Notes: a model not told the origin generated them from the letters alone. Positions 37,357-46,649 are shown, counted from the stretch's first letter. The stretch: 64,000 bases of DNA from Georgenia satyanarayanai (GCF_023715365.1 NZ_JAMBNZ010000012.1:46085-110084), one strand, 5' to 3'. Made by a program: numbers and translations.

Positions 37357-37999
37357 GTGCCCTCACCGGTTCATGTGCCGCGACGCCGCTGGTGGCGCCG
37401 CGCACTCGTCGGCCGGTACGGCGTGCGCGGCCGGGAGGTCGCCCGGGCGGTCGACGCCGAGTACTCGGTGCTCGTCGCGCGGCGTCCACCGTGGGGCGAG
37501 GAGAGCCGGGCGCTGCGCTTCCACGTCCAACAGGCCATCGTTCCCGACCTGGCGGCCTACCGGGTGCTCACCCGTGAGCACGGTGACGCGGCGGTGGCCA
37601 GGGGAGTGGTGCGCGACCTCATGGCGGCGCAGCTGCTGCCGGTGCTGCGGGTCGTCCGTGTCCTCGACCGGGTGGGCGTGCCCTTCGGGCGGCTGCGCCG
37701 CGTGACGAGGTGGCTGGTGCCGCGCGCGTTCCCACCGGCAGGGTTCACCATCGGTTGGGGCCAGGACGACGACGCCGGCCTGCGGTTCGACGTCACCACC
37801 TGCTTCTACCTCCGGGTGCTGCGCCACTACGGCGCCCCCGAGCTGACGGGAGTCTTCTGCTACGGCGACCAGGTGGTCCTCGAGCAGATGCCGCGCAGTG
37901 CGTCTCACCAGAACCGGCACCCTGGCGAGCGGTGCCGCTCGCTGCGACTTCCTCCTGCAGGCCCCGCCGCCTGCGGGCAGGGAGACAATGGCTCCATGA
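37357..37999 (+). pseudogene. frameshifted ATC-hydrolase-like gene
   Basis: GTG 37357 has GAGGGGAG 7 nt upstream. The first 180 codons resemble the L-2-amino-thiazoline-4-carboxylic acid hydrolase family (HVQQAIVPDLAAYRVL, FTIGWGQDDDAGLRFDVTTCFYLRVLRHYGAPELTGVFCYGD). After PRS the reading frame loses homology, but the +1 frame continues the expected ending: AVRLTRTGTLASGAARCDFL. That frame stops at TGA 37997-37999, overlapping the ATG of the peptidase gene. A 2-bp (GC) deletion in CCGCGC at about 37891-37896 explains it. As it stands, the frame reads through into the peptidase. Family name from memory of the motif. Confidence 0.7.
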
Positions 38000-40056
38000 C
38001 CGACACCACCCTCGCCGCGGACAACCCCTTCGCGAGCCCCTCGGACCTGCCCTTCGAGCTCCCCGACTTCGCCGCCGTGCGCCACGAGCACCTGCGCCCC
38101 GCCATGCTCGCCGGCCTCGCGGAGCAGCGGGCCGAGTGGGAGGCCATCGCCACCGACCCGGCCGAGCCCGACGTCGCCAACACCGTCGAGGCGCTCGAGC
38201 TGTCCGGCACCCTCCTGCGCCGAGTGAGCCCCGTCCTGAGCACCCTCGTCTCCTCCTGCGCGAACGACGAGCTGCGCGAGCTCGAGGCCGAGCTCGCCCC
38301 GCTCCAGTCGGCGCACTGGGACGCCCTCTACCTCGACCGCCGGATCTTCGACCGGCTCGAGGCGCTCACCGCGCAGGACCTCGACGCCGAGACCGCGTGG
38401 CTGCTCCGTACCTACCGCAAGGACTTCATCCGCGCCGGTGTCCAGCTCGATGACGCGAGCCAGACCCGGCTGCGTGAGCTCAACTCCCGCCTCACCACCC
38501 TGGAGACCGAGTTCTCCCAGCGCGTGGTCAAGGCGATGGACGCGGGCGCCGTCCACGTCACCGACGCCACCCGCCTCGCCGGGCTGGACGAGGGCACCGT
38601 CGCCGGCCTCGCCCAGGCCGCCGCCGACCGCGGCCGCGAGGGCCACCTCATCACCCTCCAGCTGCCCACCCAGCAGGCCCTGCTCGCCCAGGCCGAGGAC
38701 CGCGCCCTGCGCGAGGAGCTCTTCACCGCCTCCGTGCAGCGCGGCACCGGCGCGGACGAGGCCAGCGACACCCGCGCCACGCTGCTCGAGATCGCCCGTC
38801 TGCGCGCGGAGCGCGCCCGGCTGCTCGGCTACGAGCACCATGCCGCCTACGTCGCCGAGGACGGCACGGCCGGCACCACCGCCGCCGTCAACGAGATGCT
38901 CGCGCGCCTGGCACCGCCCGCCGTCGCCAACGCCGCGGCCGAGGCCGAGGAGCTGGCGACGGCGGGCGGCGGGCCGGTCGAGCCCTGGGACTGGTCCTTC
39001 CTCGCCGAGACGGTGCGCCAGGAGCGCTTCAGCATCGACGACTCCGTCCTGCGCCCCTATCTCGAGCTCGAGCGCGTCCTGCGCGACGGCGTCTTCCACG
39101 CCGCCCACCGGCTCTTCGGCATCACGCTCACCGAGCGGCCCGAGCTGGCCGGCTACGCCGACGGCGTGCGCGTGTGGGAGGTGACCGAGGAGGACGGCCG
39201 CCCGCTGGGCCTGTTCGTCGGTGACTACTACGCCCGCGAGGGCAAGCGCGGCGGGGCGTGGATGCACAACCTCGTCGACCAGTCCCACCTGCTCGGCCAG
39301 CGGCCCGTCGTCGTGAACAACCTCAACATCACCCGCCCGGCGCCGGGGGAGCCCACGCTGCTCACCTGGGACGAGGTCATCACTGCGTTCCACGAGTTCG
39401 GCCACGCCCTGCACGGCCTCTTCTCCGACGTCCACCACCCCTCCCTGTCCGGCGCCAACGTGCCGCGCGACTTCGTCGAGTACCCCTCCCAGGTCAACGA
39501 GATGTGGGCGCGCGACCCGGAGGTGTTGGCCCGCTACGCCCGCCACCACGAGACCGGCGAGCCCATGCCCACCGAGCTGCTCGACGCGCTGCTCGCCTCC
39601 GCCCAGTACGGCGAGGGCTTTGCGACCACCGAGTACCTCGGCGCCGCGCTCCTCGACCAGGCCTGGCACCAGGTGGGCCCCGACGAGGTGCCCACCGACC
39701 CCGCTGAGGTCGAGGACTTCTCCACCTGGGCGCTGGAGCGCGTCGGCGCGTCGGTGCGGCTCGTGCCGCCGCGCTACCGCTCGACGTACTTCAACCACAC
39801 CTTCGGCGGCGGCTACGACGCGGGCTACTACTCCTACATCTGGAGCGAGGTCCTCGACGCCGACACCGTGCGGTGGTTCGAGACGGACGCGCCTACCGGC
39901 GACGGCGGCCTGCCCGGTCGCGCCGCCGGCCAGCGCTTTCGCGAGGTGCTCCTCTCGCGTGGCCACAGCGCCGACCCGCTGAGCTTCTACCGCGAGCTCC
40001 GCGGCCGCGACGCCGACATCCAGCCTCTGCTCGAACGTCGCGGCCTCACCACCTGA
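37996..40056 (+). CDS. M3 family oligopeptidase (Dcp/OpdA type)
   Basis: 686 aa. Zinc metallopeptidase cleaving short peptides in the cytosol. Active site FHEFGHALHGLFSDV (HExxH, about 467-471) with the third ligand in DFVEYPSQVNE. Flanking motifs GEPTLLTWDEVITAFHEFGH and PPRYRSTYFNHTFGGGYDAGYYSYIWSEV match peptidyl-dipeptidase Dcp and oligopeptidase A. ATG 37996 starts the conserved NPFASPSDLPFELPDF. The frame is open upstream into the frameshifted neighbour, but that fusion is secondary. Confidence 0.93.
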   Translation: MTDTTLAADNPFASPSDLPFELPDFAAVRHEHLRPAMLAGLAEQRAEWEAIATDPAEPDVANTVEALELSGTLLRRVSPVLSTLVSSCANDELRELEAELAPLQSAHWDALYLDRRIFDRLEALTAQDLDAETAWLLRTYRKDFIRAGVQLDDASQTRLRELNSRLTTLETEFSQRVVKAMDAGAVHVTDATRLAGLDEGTVAGLAQAAADRGREGHLITLQLPTQQALLAQAEDRALREELFTASVQRGTGADEASDTRATLLEIARLRAERARLLGYEHHAAYVAEDGTAGTTAAVNEMLARLAPPAVANAAAEAEELATAGGGPVEPWDWSFLAETVRQERFSIDDSVLRPYLELERVLRDGVFHAAHRLFGITLTERPELAGYADGVRVWEVTEEDGRPLGLFVGDYYAREGKRGGAWMHNLVDQSHLLGQRPVVVNNLNITRPAPGEPTLLTWDEVITAFHEFGHALHGLFSDVHHPSLSGANVPRDFVEYPSQVNEMWARDPEVLARYARHHETGEPMPTELLDALLASAQYGEGFATTEYLGAALLDQAWHQVGPDEVPTDPAEVEDFSTWALERVGASVRLVPPRYRSTYFNHTFGGGYDAGYYSYIWSEVLDADTVRWFETDAPTGDGGLPGRAAGQRFREVLLSRGHSADPLSFYRELRGRDADIQPLLERRGLTT

Positions 40057-40151
40057 CCGAGGCGCCCGCGAGGGGACGCCTGCAACGGGACGCCCGCGCG
40101 GGATCCAGCTGTCGGCGCGGGGGCTCCGGAGGGTCGCGTTAGGGTCGGGGC

Positions 40152-41459
40152 ATGACTGCTCCCACTGACGAGGTCGTCGAGATCTGTCGGAAGCTCATCC
40201 GGATCGACACGTCGAACTACGGCGACGGGTCGGGCCCGGGGGAGCGAAAGGCCGCTGAGTACGTCGCCGAGCTCCTCACCGAGGTCGGCTGGGAGCCCGA
40301 GCTCATCGAGTCCGAGCCCGGCCGCGCCTCGGTGGTGCTGCGCATCGAGGGCACCGACCCCTCCCTGCCCGCGCTCGTGCTCCACGGCCACACCGACGTC
40401 GTCCCCGCACAGGCCGAGGACTGGCAGGTCGACCCCTTCGGGGCCGAGGTGCGCGACGGCATGATCTGGGGCCGCGGCGCCGTCGACATGAAGGACATGG
40501 ACGCGATGATCCTCGCGGTCGTCCGGGACATGGCCCGCACCGGCTGGCGGCCCCGGCGCGATGTCGTCGTCGCCCTGTTCGCCGACGAGGAGGCCGGCGG
40601 CGCCAAGGGGGCCCGCTGGCTCGTCGACAACCGCCCCGAGCTCTTCGAGGGAGCCACCGAGGCGGTCAGCGAGGTGGGCGGCTACTCGGTGGAGATCGAC
40701 GGCCGCCGCGTCTACCTCCTCCAGACCGCGGAGAAGGGCATCGCCTGGCTCAAGCTGATCGCCGAGGGCACCGCCGGCCACGGCTCCCAGGTCAACACCG
40801 ACAACGCCGTCACCCGGCTCGCCGGCGCTGTCGCCCGGATCGGCGCGCACTCCTGGCCCCTGCACCTCACCGGCACGGTGCGCCAGCTGCTCAGCGGCGT
40901 CGCCGACCTCACCGGCACCACCTTCGACCCCGAGGACCCCGAGGGCATCGACCGCCTGGTGCGGGCGCTCGGCCCGGCGCAGAAGTTCGTGGGCGCCACG
41001 CTGCGTACTGGCGCGAACCCCACCCAGCTGAACGCCGGGTACAAGGCGAACGTCATCCCCGGCAGCGCGGAGGCGGCCGTTGACGTCCGCTTCCTGCCCG
41101 GGGAGGAGGAGGCGGTGCGTGCGACGCTCACCGAGCTCGCCGGACCGGGTGTGCGCATCGAGCCGATCCACGGCGACCGCGCGCTCGAGGTGCCCTTCGA
41201 GGGCGAGCTCGTCGACCACATGGTCGCGGCCATCGACGCCGAGGACCCGGGCGCCGTCGTCCTGCCCTACATGCTCTCCGGCGGCACCGACAACAAGTCC
41301 CTCGCGCGCCTGGGCATCACCGGCTACGGCTTCGCGCCGCTCCAGCTCCCGCCCGAGCTCGACTTCGCCGGCATGTTCCACGGGGTGGACGAACGCGTGC
41401 CGGTGGACGCCCTGCGCTTCGGCGTGCGCGTCCTCGAGCGGCTGCTGCGCACCGCCTGA
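40152..41459 (+). CDS. M20 family metallopeptidase
   Basis: 435 aa. Di-zinc peptidase/deacylase of the ArgE/DapE/CPG2 superfamily. VLHGHTDVVPAQAEDWQVDPF (zinc His and Asp-xx-Val), GRGAVDMKDMDA (bridging Asp), FADEEAGGAKGARWL (catalytic Glu-Glu) and a terminal GTDNKSLARLGITGYGF with a later metal His in MFHGVDERVP. It is close to the general M20/M25/M40 dipeptidases of actinobacteria; substrate unassigned. TAGGGT at 40140-40145 ends 6 nt before the ATG, indicating a leaderless mRNA. Confidence 0.9.
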   Translation: MTAPTDEVVEICRKLIRIDTSNYGDGSGPGERKAAEYVAELLTEVGWEPELIESEPGRASVVLRIEGTDPSLPALVLHGHTDVVPAQAEDWQVDPFGAEVRDGMIWGRGAVDMKDMDAMILAVVRDMARTGWRPRRDVVVALFADEEAGGAKGARWLVDNRPELFEGATEAVSEVGGYSVEIDGRRVYLLQTAEKGIAWLKLIAEGTAGHGSQVNTDNAVTRLAGAVARIGAHSWPLHLTGTVRQLLSGVADLTGTTFDPEDPEGIDRLVRALGPAQKFVGATLRTGANPTQLNAGYKANVIPGSAEAAVDVRFLPGEEEAVRATLTELAGPGVRIEPIHGDRALEVPFEGELVDHMVAAIDAEDPGAVVLPYMLSGGTDNKSLARLGITGYGFAPLQLPPELDFAGMFHGVDERVPVDALRFGVRVLERLLRTA

Positions 41460-41465
41460 CGTGGG

Positions 41466-41711
41466 CTACAGGGTGCTGCGCACCTTGATGATCTTGCGGC
41501 GCAGCCACACCTTGCGGCTGCCGCCGATGTAGAGGCGGGTGCGGGCCAGCTCCCAGCGGCCGTACTCGGCCTCCTCGGTGAGGAGCTGTCGCACCTGCGA
41601 GCGGCTGGCCGTCGGCGGCAGCGACAGCACGCGGAACTCGTACTGGGAGGCGCTGCGGACATCGGGACGGGGCGAAGTTTCAGGGGTGTACCAGACCATG
41701 TCGTAACCCAT
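41466..41711 (-). CDS. small conserved protein, DUF5703-like
   Basis: 81 aa. MGYDMVWYTPETSPRPD then YEFRVLSLPPTASRSQVRQLLTEEAEYGRWELARTRLYIGGSRKVWLRRKIIKVR. The mix of an N-terminal acidic/aromatic part and a basic C-terminus matches a family of small cytosolic actinobacterial proteins of unknown function (DUF5703). GGGAG lies close upstream of the ATG. It is convergent with the M20 peptidase gene, with 6 nt between stops. Confidence 0.78.
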   Translation of the reverse strand: MGYDMVWYTPETSPRPDVRSASQYEFRVLSLPPTASRSQVRQLLTEEAEYGRWELARTRLYIGGSRKVWLRRKIIKVRSTL

Positions 41712-41779
41712 TGTCTCCCATCGTCACCGCTGCCCGGGCGGGCTGTGCCCATTCCTACCAGGCGCGATACGGTCATCCC

Positions 41780-42049
41780 ATGTCAATCGACCCGCGCGCC
41801 GCTCTGGATCGCTTCATCGCCGCGCTCGAAGCGCACTTCGAGCTCGCCAGCAGTGCGCAGGACCCCGAGTCCCCCGCCATCGAGGACGCCGCCGCCACGG
41901 TGGAGGACGCGTTCTTCACCTACGACGACGCCCTGTACACCGCCTACCAGGTCGAGATCCCCCTGGAGGCCTACGGCGACGACGACGACGACCTCGACGA
42001 GGACGACGACCTCGAGAACTTCAGCCTCGACGAGGCCGAGGAGGAGTAG
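41780..42049 (+). CDS. small acidic protein of unknown function
   Basis: 89 aa, strongly acidic. N-terminal helix ALDRFIAALEAHFELAS, then EDAAATVEDAFFTYDDALYTAYQVEIPLEAYG, ending in Asp/Glu runs (GDDDDDLDEDDDLENFSLDE). Similar actinobacterial proteins carry the label 'primosomal protein' in databases, without evidence known to me. TACGGT at 41768-41773 ends 6 nt before the ATG, so it is read from a leaderless transcript. Confidence 0.72.
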   Translation: MSIDPRAALDRFIAALEAHFELASSAQDPESPAIEDAAATVEDAFFTYDDALYTAYQVEIPLEAYGDDDDDLDEDDDLENFSLDEAEEE

Positions 42050-42052
42050 CCC

Positions 42053-42991
42053 TCACTCGGCACTGACGTCGTCGAGCGCCCGGCGGATCGCGCCGGGCAG
42101 CTCGAGGTCGGTGCCGGCGAGCACCCCGCGCAGCTGCGTGGCGGTCCGCGCCCCGACGATCGCCGAGCTTACCCCCGGCGCGTCGCGCACCCAGGCGAGG
42201 GCGACCTCCAGCGGCGTACGCCCCAGCCCGTCGGCCGCCGTCGCGACGGCCTCGACGATGCCGCGCGAGCGATCGGTGAGGTAGGGCTCGACGAAGCCGC
42301 GCAGGTGCGGCGACGCCGCGCGCGAGTCCGCCGGGATCGTGCTGCGGTACTTGCCCGTGAGCACGCCGCGGCCCAGCGGCGACCACGCGAGCACCCCCGC
42401 GCCGAGCGCCTCCGCGCCCGGGAGCACCTCGTGCTCGACGCCGCGTTCGAGGAGCGAGTACTCGACCTCGACGGCGGCCAGTCCGGTCGCGTCCGAACCC
42501 AGGCTCGCCGCGGCGTAACCGAGGTACCACGCCGGGTGGTTGGACAGGCCGGCGTACCGCGTGCGCCCGGTCGCGACGGCGTGCCGCAGCGCCGAGAGCG
42601 TCTCCTCGACGGGGACGTCGGGGTCGTGGGACTGGACCAGCCACAGGTCGAGGTGGTCGGTGCCCAGCGCGGCGAGCGACTCGTCGAGGGTGTCGAGGAG
42701 CGTGGTGCGCGAGGCGTCGAGGCGGTTGCCGCGGGAGGTGGGGCGCACGCCCGCCTTGGAGCACAGCACGACGTCGCGGCGGTCCACCTCCGCGAGGAGG
42801 CTCCCGAGCAGGGCCTCGGCAGCGCCGTCACCGTAGGAGGCGGCGGTGTCGATGAGCGTGCCGCCGGCGTCGAGGAACAGCGAGAGCTGCTCGGCCGCCT
42901 CGTGCTCGTCGGTGTCCCGCCCCCAGGTCAGCGTGCCCAGCCCGAGTGACGACACGAGCAGCCCGCTGCGCCCGGCCCTGCGAAGTTCCAT
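42053..42991 (-). CDS. aldo/keto reductase
   Basis: 312 aa. NADPH-dependent TIM-barrel oxidoreductase of the AKR superfamily. MELRRAGRSGLLVSSLGLGTLTWG, LIDTAASYGDGAAEALLG (catalytic Asp and Tyr), CSKAGV (catalytic Lys), LDLWLVQSHDPDVPVEET (His-containing strand) and VEVEYSLLERGVEHEVLP. Substrate unknown. Start at 42991 set by homology and by TAGCGT (42999-43004) at -13 to -8. It ends 3 nt after the stop of the small acidic protein gene (convergent). Confidence 0.88.
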   Translation of the reverse strand: MELRRAGRSGLLVSSLGLGTLTWGRDTDEHEAAEQLSLFLDAGGTLIDTAASYGDGAAEALLGSLLAEVDRRDVVLCSKAGVRPTSRGNRLDASRTTLLDTLDESLAALGTDHLDLWLVQSHDPDVPVEETLSALRHAVATGRTRYAGLSNHPAWYLGYAAASLGSDATGLAAVEVEYSLLERGVEHEVLPGAEALGAGVLAWSPLGRGVLTGKYRSTIPADSRAASPHLRGFVEPYLTDRSRGIVEAVATAADGLGRTPLEVALAWVRDAPGVSSAIVGARTATQLRGVLAGTDLELPGAIRRALDDVSAE

Positions 42992-43035
42992 GGCGCTCAC
43001 GCTACCGGCGCCAGCGGCACGTAGGGTGTCCCCTT
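42992..43035. promoter_or_regulatory. divergent leaderless promoters of AKR gene and uppP
   Basis: A 44-bp gap with TAGCGT (minus strand, 42999-43004) for the reductase gene and TAGGGT (43022-43027) for uppP. Both sit 7-8 nt ahead of their start codons. Confidence 0.6.
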
Positions 43036-43899
43036 GTGACGTGGTGGGATGCAATCGTGCTCGGTGTGGTCCAGGGACTCACGGAGTTCCTCCCGGTCTC
43101 CTCCAGTGCGCATCTGCGCATCGTGGGGGAGCTGCTGCCCGGTGGAGGTGACCCGGGGGCGGCCTTCACGGCGATCACCCAGCTCGGTACCGAGACGGCG
43201 GTGCTCATCTACTTCCGCAAGGACATCTGGCGGATCGTCCGCGCCTGGTTCGGGGCCCTGCCGGTAGGCCCGTGGCGCGGCACGGTGCCGCGCAGCGACC
43301 CCGACGCCCGGATGGGCTGGTACATCATCATCGGCTCGGTGCCGATCGTCGTCTTCGGCCTGCTCTTCCAGGACGAGATCGAGACCTCGCTGCGCCACCT
43401 GTACATCACCGCGGCGATGCTCGCGGGCTTCGCGATCCTCCTCGGCATCGCCGACAGGATGGGCCGCAAGCGCAAGGAGCTGCGCGAGCTCACCCTCCGC
43501 GACGGCCTGCTGTTCGGCCTCGCGCAGTCCCTCGCCCTGGTGCCGGGGGTCTCGCGCTCCGGCGGGACGATCACCATGGGGCTGGTGCTCGGCTACACCC
43601 GTGAGGCCGCGGCCCGGTACTCCTTCCTCCTGGCGATCCCCGCCGTCTTCGGCTCGGGCTTCTACCAGCTGCTCGGTGCTGACCCGACCCCGAACGCGCC
43701 GGGCGCTGCGGCGACGGCCATCGCGACCGTCGTCGCGTTCGGTGTCGGCTTCCTCGTCATCATCGCCTTCCTCAAGATCGTCTCGACGTACTCCTACATG
43801 CCGTTCGTCGTGTACCGGATCGTCCTGGCGGTGCTGGTCGTGGCAGGCATCGCCGCCGGCGTCCTGGACCCGTTGGGCGCCGCCGCCGCTGCCCGGTAG
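43036..43899 (+). CDS. uppP: undecaprenyl-diphosphatase UppP (BacA)
   Basis: 287 aa, GTG start. Membrane enzyme that dephosphorylates undecaprenyl diphosphate, recycling the lipid carrier for wall synthesis. VVQGLTEFLPVSSSAHLRI (about 10-28, catalytic Glu and Ser) and PGVSRSGGTITMGLVLGY (about 171-188, catalytic Arg). About eight membrane helices. The gene precedes mshC by 211 nt; that gap holds no convincing gene. Confidence 0.95.
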   Translation: MTWWDAIVLGVVQGLTEFLPVSSSAHLRIVGELLPGGGDPGAAFTAITQLGTETAVLIYFRKDIWRIVRAWFGALPVGPWRGTVPRSDPDARMGWYIIIGSVPIVVFGLLFQDEIETSLRHLYITAAMLAGFAILLGIADRMGRKRKELRELTLRDGLLFGLAQSLALVPGVSRSGGTITMGLVLGYTREAAARYSFLLAIPAVFGSGFYQLLGADPTPNAPGAAATAIATVVAFGVGFLVIIAFLKIVSTYSYMPFVVYRIVLAVLVVAGIAAGVLDPLGAAAAAR

Positions 43900-44110
43900 C
43901 CGTCGCCGGGGTCGGTGACGGTTCTCGACGCGGCTCCGAGGCGACCTTCGAGATGCCCAGCGCCCTGCTCGTCCCCGCCGGCGGCTACCACGGCGATGGC
44001 GATGAACACGTGGGACAGCGCCGCCGCCCGCGGGTCCCGGCGCCCGGGCCGGGACCCGTGGCGCAACCTCGAGTCGTGGCCGCCGTGCCCTGACGGATAG
44101 GCTGCCGCTT

Positions 44111-45385
44111 GTGCACTCCTGGCCCGCCCCTGACCTTCCCGATCTCCCCGGACGTGGCCACCAGGTCCACCTCACCGACTCCGGCAGCGGGCAGCTCGTC
44201 GCGACGGCGGCGGAGGGGCCCGCGAGCCTGTACGTCTGCGGGATCACCCCCTACGACTCGACGCATCTTGGTCATGCGAACACCTACCTCGCCTTCGACC
44301 TGCTCGTTCGTGCCTGGCGCGACGCGGGCCGCGAGGTCCGGTACGTGCAGAACGTCACGGACGTCGACGACCCGCTGCTCGAGCGGGCAGCAGCGACCGG
44401 CGTGGACTGGCCTGACCTCGCGGCCGAGCAGACCGAGCTCTTCCGCGGCGACATGACGGCGCTGCGGGTCCTGCCGCCGGCCTACTACGTCGGCGCGGTC
44501 GAGACGATCCCGCTCGTCGTCGACGCCGTGGAGCAGCTGCTCGCGAGCGGCGCCGCCTACCGCGTGGAGGAGCCGGACGCGCAGGGCCACGGCGCGGGTG
44601 ACGTCTACGCCGACACCGCCGCCGACCCGCTCTTCGCCACCGAGAGCGGCCTCGGCGCCAGCGAGATGGCCGAGTTCTTCGCCCTGCGCGGCGGCGACCC
44701 CGACCGCGCCGGCAAGCGTCAGCCCCTCGACCCGCTGCTGTGGCGCACCGCCCGCCCGGGCGAGCCGCAGTGGGACGGCCGGAGCCTGGGCGCCGGGCGC
44801 CCCGGCTGGCACATCGAGTGCGCGAGCATCGTCCGGGAGTTCCTCGGTGTCCCTGTCGAGGTCCAGGCCGGCGGCAGCGACCTCGTCTTCCCGCACCACG
44901 CGTGCAGCGAGTCCCACCTGCGCATGCTCACCGGCCGCGACAGCGCCGTGGGCGTCCACGCGCACGGCGGCATGGTCGCCTACGACGGCGCCAAGATCAG
45001 CAAGTCGCTGGGCAACCTCGTCCTCGTCTCCCAGCTGGTCGCCTCGGGCGTCGACCCGATGGCCGTGCGCCTGGTCATGCTCGCCCACCACTACCGCGAG
45101 GACTGGGAGTACACCCCCGCCCAGCTCGAGACCGCCACCGAGCGCCTCGCCCTGTGGCGCCGGGCGATGAGCGCCGAGCGCGGCTTCGACGCCACCGGCA
45201 TGCTCGAACAGGTCCGCACCGCCCTCGCCAACGACCTCGACGCGCCCAGCGCCCTCCACGCCGTCGACGCGTGGGTGGCGGCGTCCGAGTACGACGACGG
45301 CGCCGCCCACACCGGCCCTGACCGCGGCCCCGCGCTCGCCGCCCGGACCGTCGACGCCCTCCTCGGCGTGGCCCTCACCCCCTGA
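44111..45385 (+). CDS. mshC: mycothiol ligase MshC
   Basis: 424 aa, GTG start with TAGGCT at -13 to -8. Ligates cysteine to GlcN-inositol in mycothiol synthesis; a paralogue of cysteinyl-tRNA synthetase. CGITPYDSTHLGHANTYLAFD has the zinc-binding Cys and the HIGH-type HLGH. RYVQNVTDVDDPLLERA, GRPGWHIECASIVREFLG, FPHHACSESHLRMLTGR (zinc ligands) and KISKSLGNLVLV (KMSKS-type loop) complete the signature. The shorter C-terminus without a tRNA-binding domain and the replacement of Trp/Glu motifs separate it from CysS. Confidence 0.95.
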   Translation: MHSWPAPDLPDLPGRGHQVHLTDSGSGQLVATAAEGPASLYVCGITPYDSTHLGHANTYLAFDLLVRAWRDAGREVRYVQNVTDVDDPLLERAAATGVDWPDLAAEQTELFRGDMTALRVLPPAYYVGAVETIPLVVDAVEQLLASGAAYRVEEPDAQGHGAGDVYADTAADPLFATESGLGASEMAEFFALRGGDPDRAGKRQPLDPLLWRTARPGEPQWDGRSLGAGRPGWHIECASIVREFLGVPVEVQAGGSDLVFPHHACSESHLRMLTGRDSAVGVHAHGGMVAYDGAKISKSLGNLVLVSQLVASGVDPMAVRLVMLAHHYREDWEYTPAQLETATERLALWRRAMSAERGFDATGMLEQVRTALANDLDAPSALHAVDAWVAASEYDDGAAHTGPDRGPALAARTVDALLGVALTP

Positions 45386-45389
45386 TCGC

Positions 45390-46649
45390 GTGCTGCCCGT
45401 CGCGGTCCTCCTCGTCGGGCTGGGCGGCGCGGTGCTCGCGCGCCAGGTGGACGCGGTCCGCGCACGGCTGAGTACGGCGTCGACAACGATCCTCGCCCTC
45501 CTCGGCGCGGCGCTGGCGGGCCTGCCGCTGCTCGCCGGCGGTGGCGGGTGGGGGGTGCTCCTCCCGGCCGCGGCCGGCACGGCGGCCCTCGTCGCGCTCG
45601 GCGCGGTCGTCAACGCGCGCTGGCTCACGCCCCTGCGGGAACGCTCGGCCGAGGGCCCCACGGTCGCCGAGCGCGTCGAGTCGTGGGCCGAACGGCACCA
45701 CGTCGGACCGCGCGGGACCAACCTGCTCGCCGTCGTCGTCGGCTCGTGGAGGCGAGCGATCGACGTACGGGTGACCGGTCTCGCCGCCGAGATGACGTAC
45801 TACGGGCTCATCTCCCTCGTGCCGCTGCTCACCGCGCTGGGTGCGAGCCTCGGCTTCCTCGAGCGGCTCGTGGGCGCCGAGGCCGTGACACGGATCGAGG
45901 ACTCCCTCGTCGACGCCGTCTCCACCGTCTTCGCCGAGCAGGTCGCCTCCGACGTGCTCGCCCCGCTCATCGAGGGGCTGCTCGGCGAGGAGCGTGCCGG
46001 CGTCGCCGTCGGGAGCGTGCTCGTGGCCCTGTGGCTCGCCAGCCGCATGTTCCGGGCCGCCATCCGGGCGCTGGACGACGCCTACCGGGTGCCCGAGCGG
46101 CGCGGCCTCGTGGGCCAGTACGCGCTCGGCATCGCCCTCGCGCTGGGCGCCGTCATCACGCTGCTCGTCATCCTCGCGCTCGTCGTCATCGGCCCGCTGC
46201 TGGGCGACGGGCAGGAGATCGCCGACCAGCTCGGCCTCGGCGTCCTCTTTCAGGTGTCGTGGTCGGTGCTGCGGTGGCCGGCGCTGGCCGTGGTGACGAC
46301 GACGTACCTCACCATCGTCTACCGCTACGGCCCGAATATCACGACGACGTGGCGGCGCTGCCTGCCGGGCGCGGCCATCGGCACGGTCGGTCTCGTGCTC
46401 GTGTCGGTGGGCTTCAGCGCCTACCTACGCCTCGCGGGACCCGGCGCGCCGGGCGGCGAGAACGTCGAGGGCGCGGCCGTGACCGCCGCCGCGCAGGCGA
46501 TCGGACTCGTGCTCGCCGGGGTGGTGTGGCTGTGGCTGAGCAGCATCGTCACGCTGGCCGGCGGCGTGGTCAACGCCGAGCTGGCGCGGGCTCAGCGCAC
46601 GGGCGGCGGGGGAGGGGTGCCCCCGCCCTTGTCCCGGCGGCGCAGGTAG
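45390..46649 (+). CDS. YihY/BrkB family membrane protein
   Basis: 419 aa, GTG start. Classical YihY domain from about residue 110: VTGLAAEMTYYGLISLVPLLTALGASLG, EERAGVAVGSVLVALWLASRMFRAAIRALDDAYRVPERRG, TTTYLTIVYRYGPN and PGAAIGTVGLVLVSVGFSAYLRL. The first 105 residues add two extra hydrophobic segments and a charged loop, longer than usual, so the true start could be inside. It starts 4 nt after the mshC stop. Its 3' end overlaps the convergent PAC2 gene by 58 nt. Function unknown (once misnamed RNase BN). Confidence 0.78.
   Translation: MLPVAVLLVGLGGAVLARQVDAVRARLSTASTTILALLGAALAGLPLLAGGGGWGVLLPAAAGTAALVALGAVVNARWLTPLRERSAEGPTVAERVESWAERHHVGPRGTNLLAVVVGSWRRAIDVRVTGLAAEMTYYGLISLVPLLTALGASLGFLERLVGAEAVTRIEDSLVDAVSTVFAEQVASDVLAPLIEGLLGEERAGVAVGSVLVALWLASRMFRAAIRALDDAYRVPERRGLVGQYALGIALALGAVITLLVILALVVIGPLLGDGQEIADQLGLGVLFQVSWSVLRWPALAVVTTTYLTIVYRYGPNITTTWRRCLPGAAIGTVGLVLVSVGFSAYLRLAGPGAPGGENVEGAAVTAAAQAIGLVLAGVVWLWLSSIVTLAGGVVNAELARAQRTGGGGGVPPPLSRRRR

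Noticed and set aside
40026..40046. A third SOS box at TCGAACGTCG near the end of the M3 peptidase gene
   Set aside because: Only the left half-site matches; the right half is CGGCCT, and the position is inside a coding region. Other TCGAAC words (28466, 45206, 57000) also lack the second half.
37357..40056. A genuine ATC-hydrolase/M3 peptidase fusion protein
   Set aside because: The family C-terminus is present in another frame and ends in a stop overlapping the peptidase start, so a deletion is the simpler reading.
43900..44110. Small ORF between uppP and mshC
   Set aside because: Short, Arg/Pro/Ala-rich, without start signal or family; mshC has its own leaderless promoter in the same stretch.
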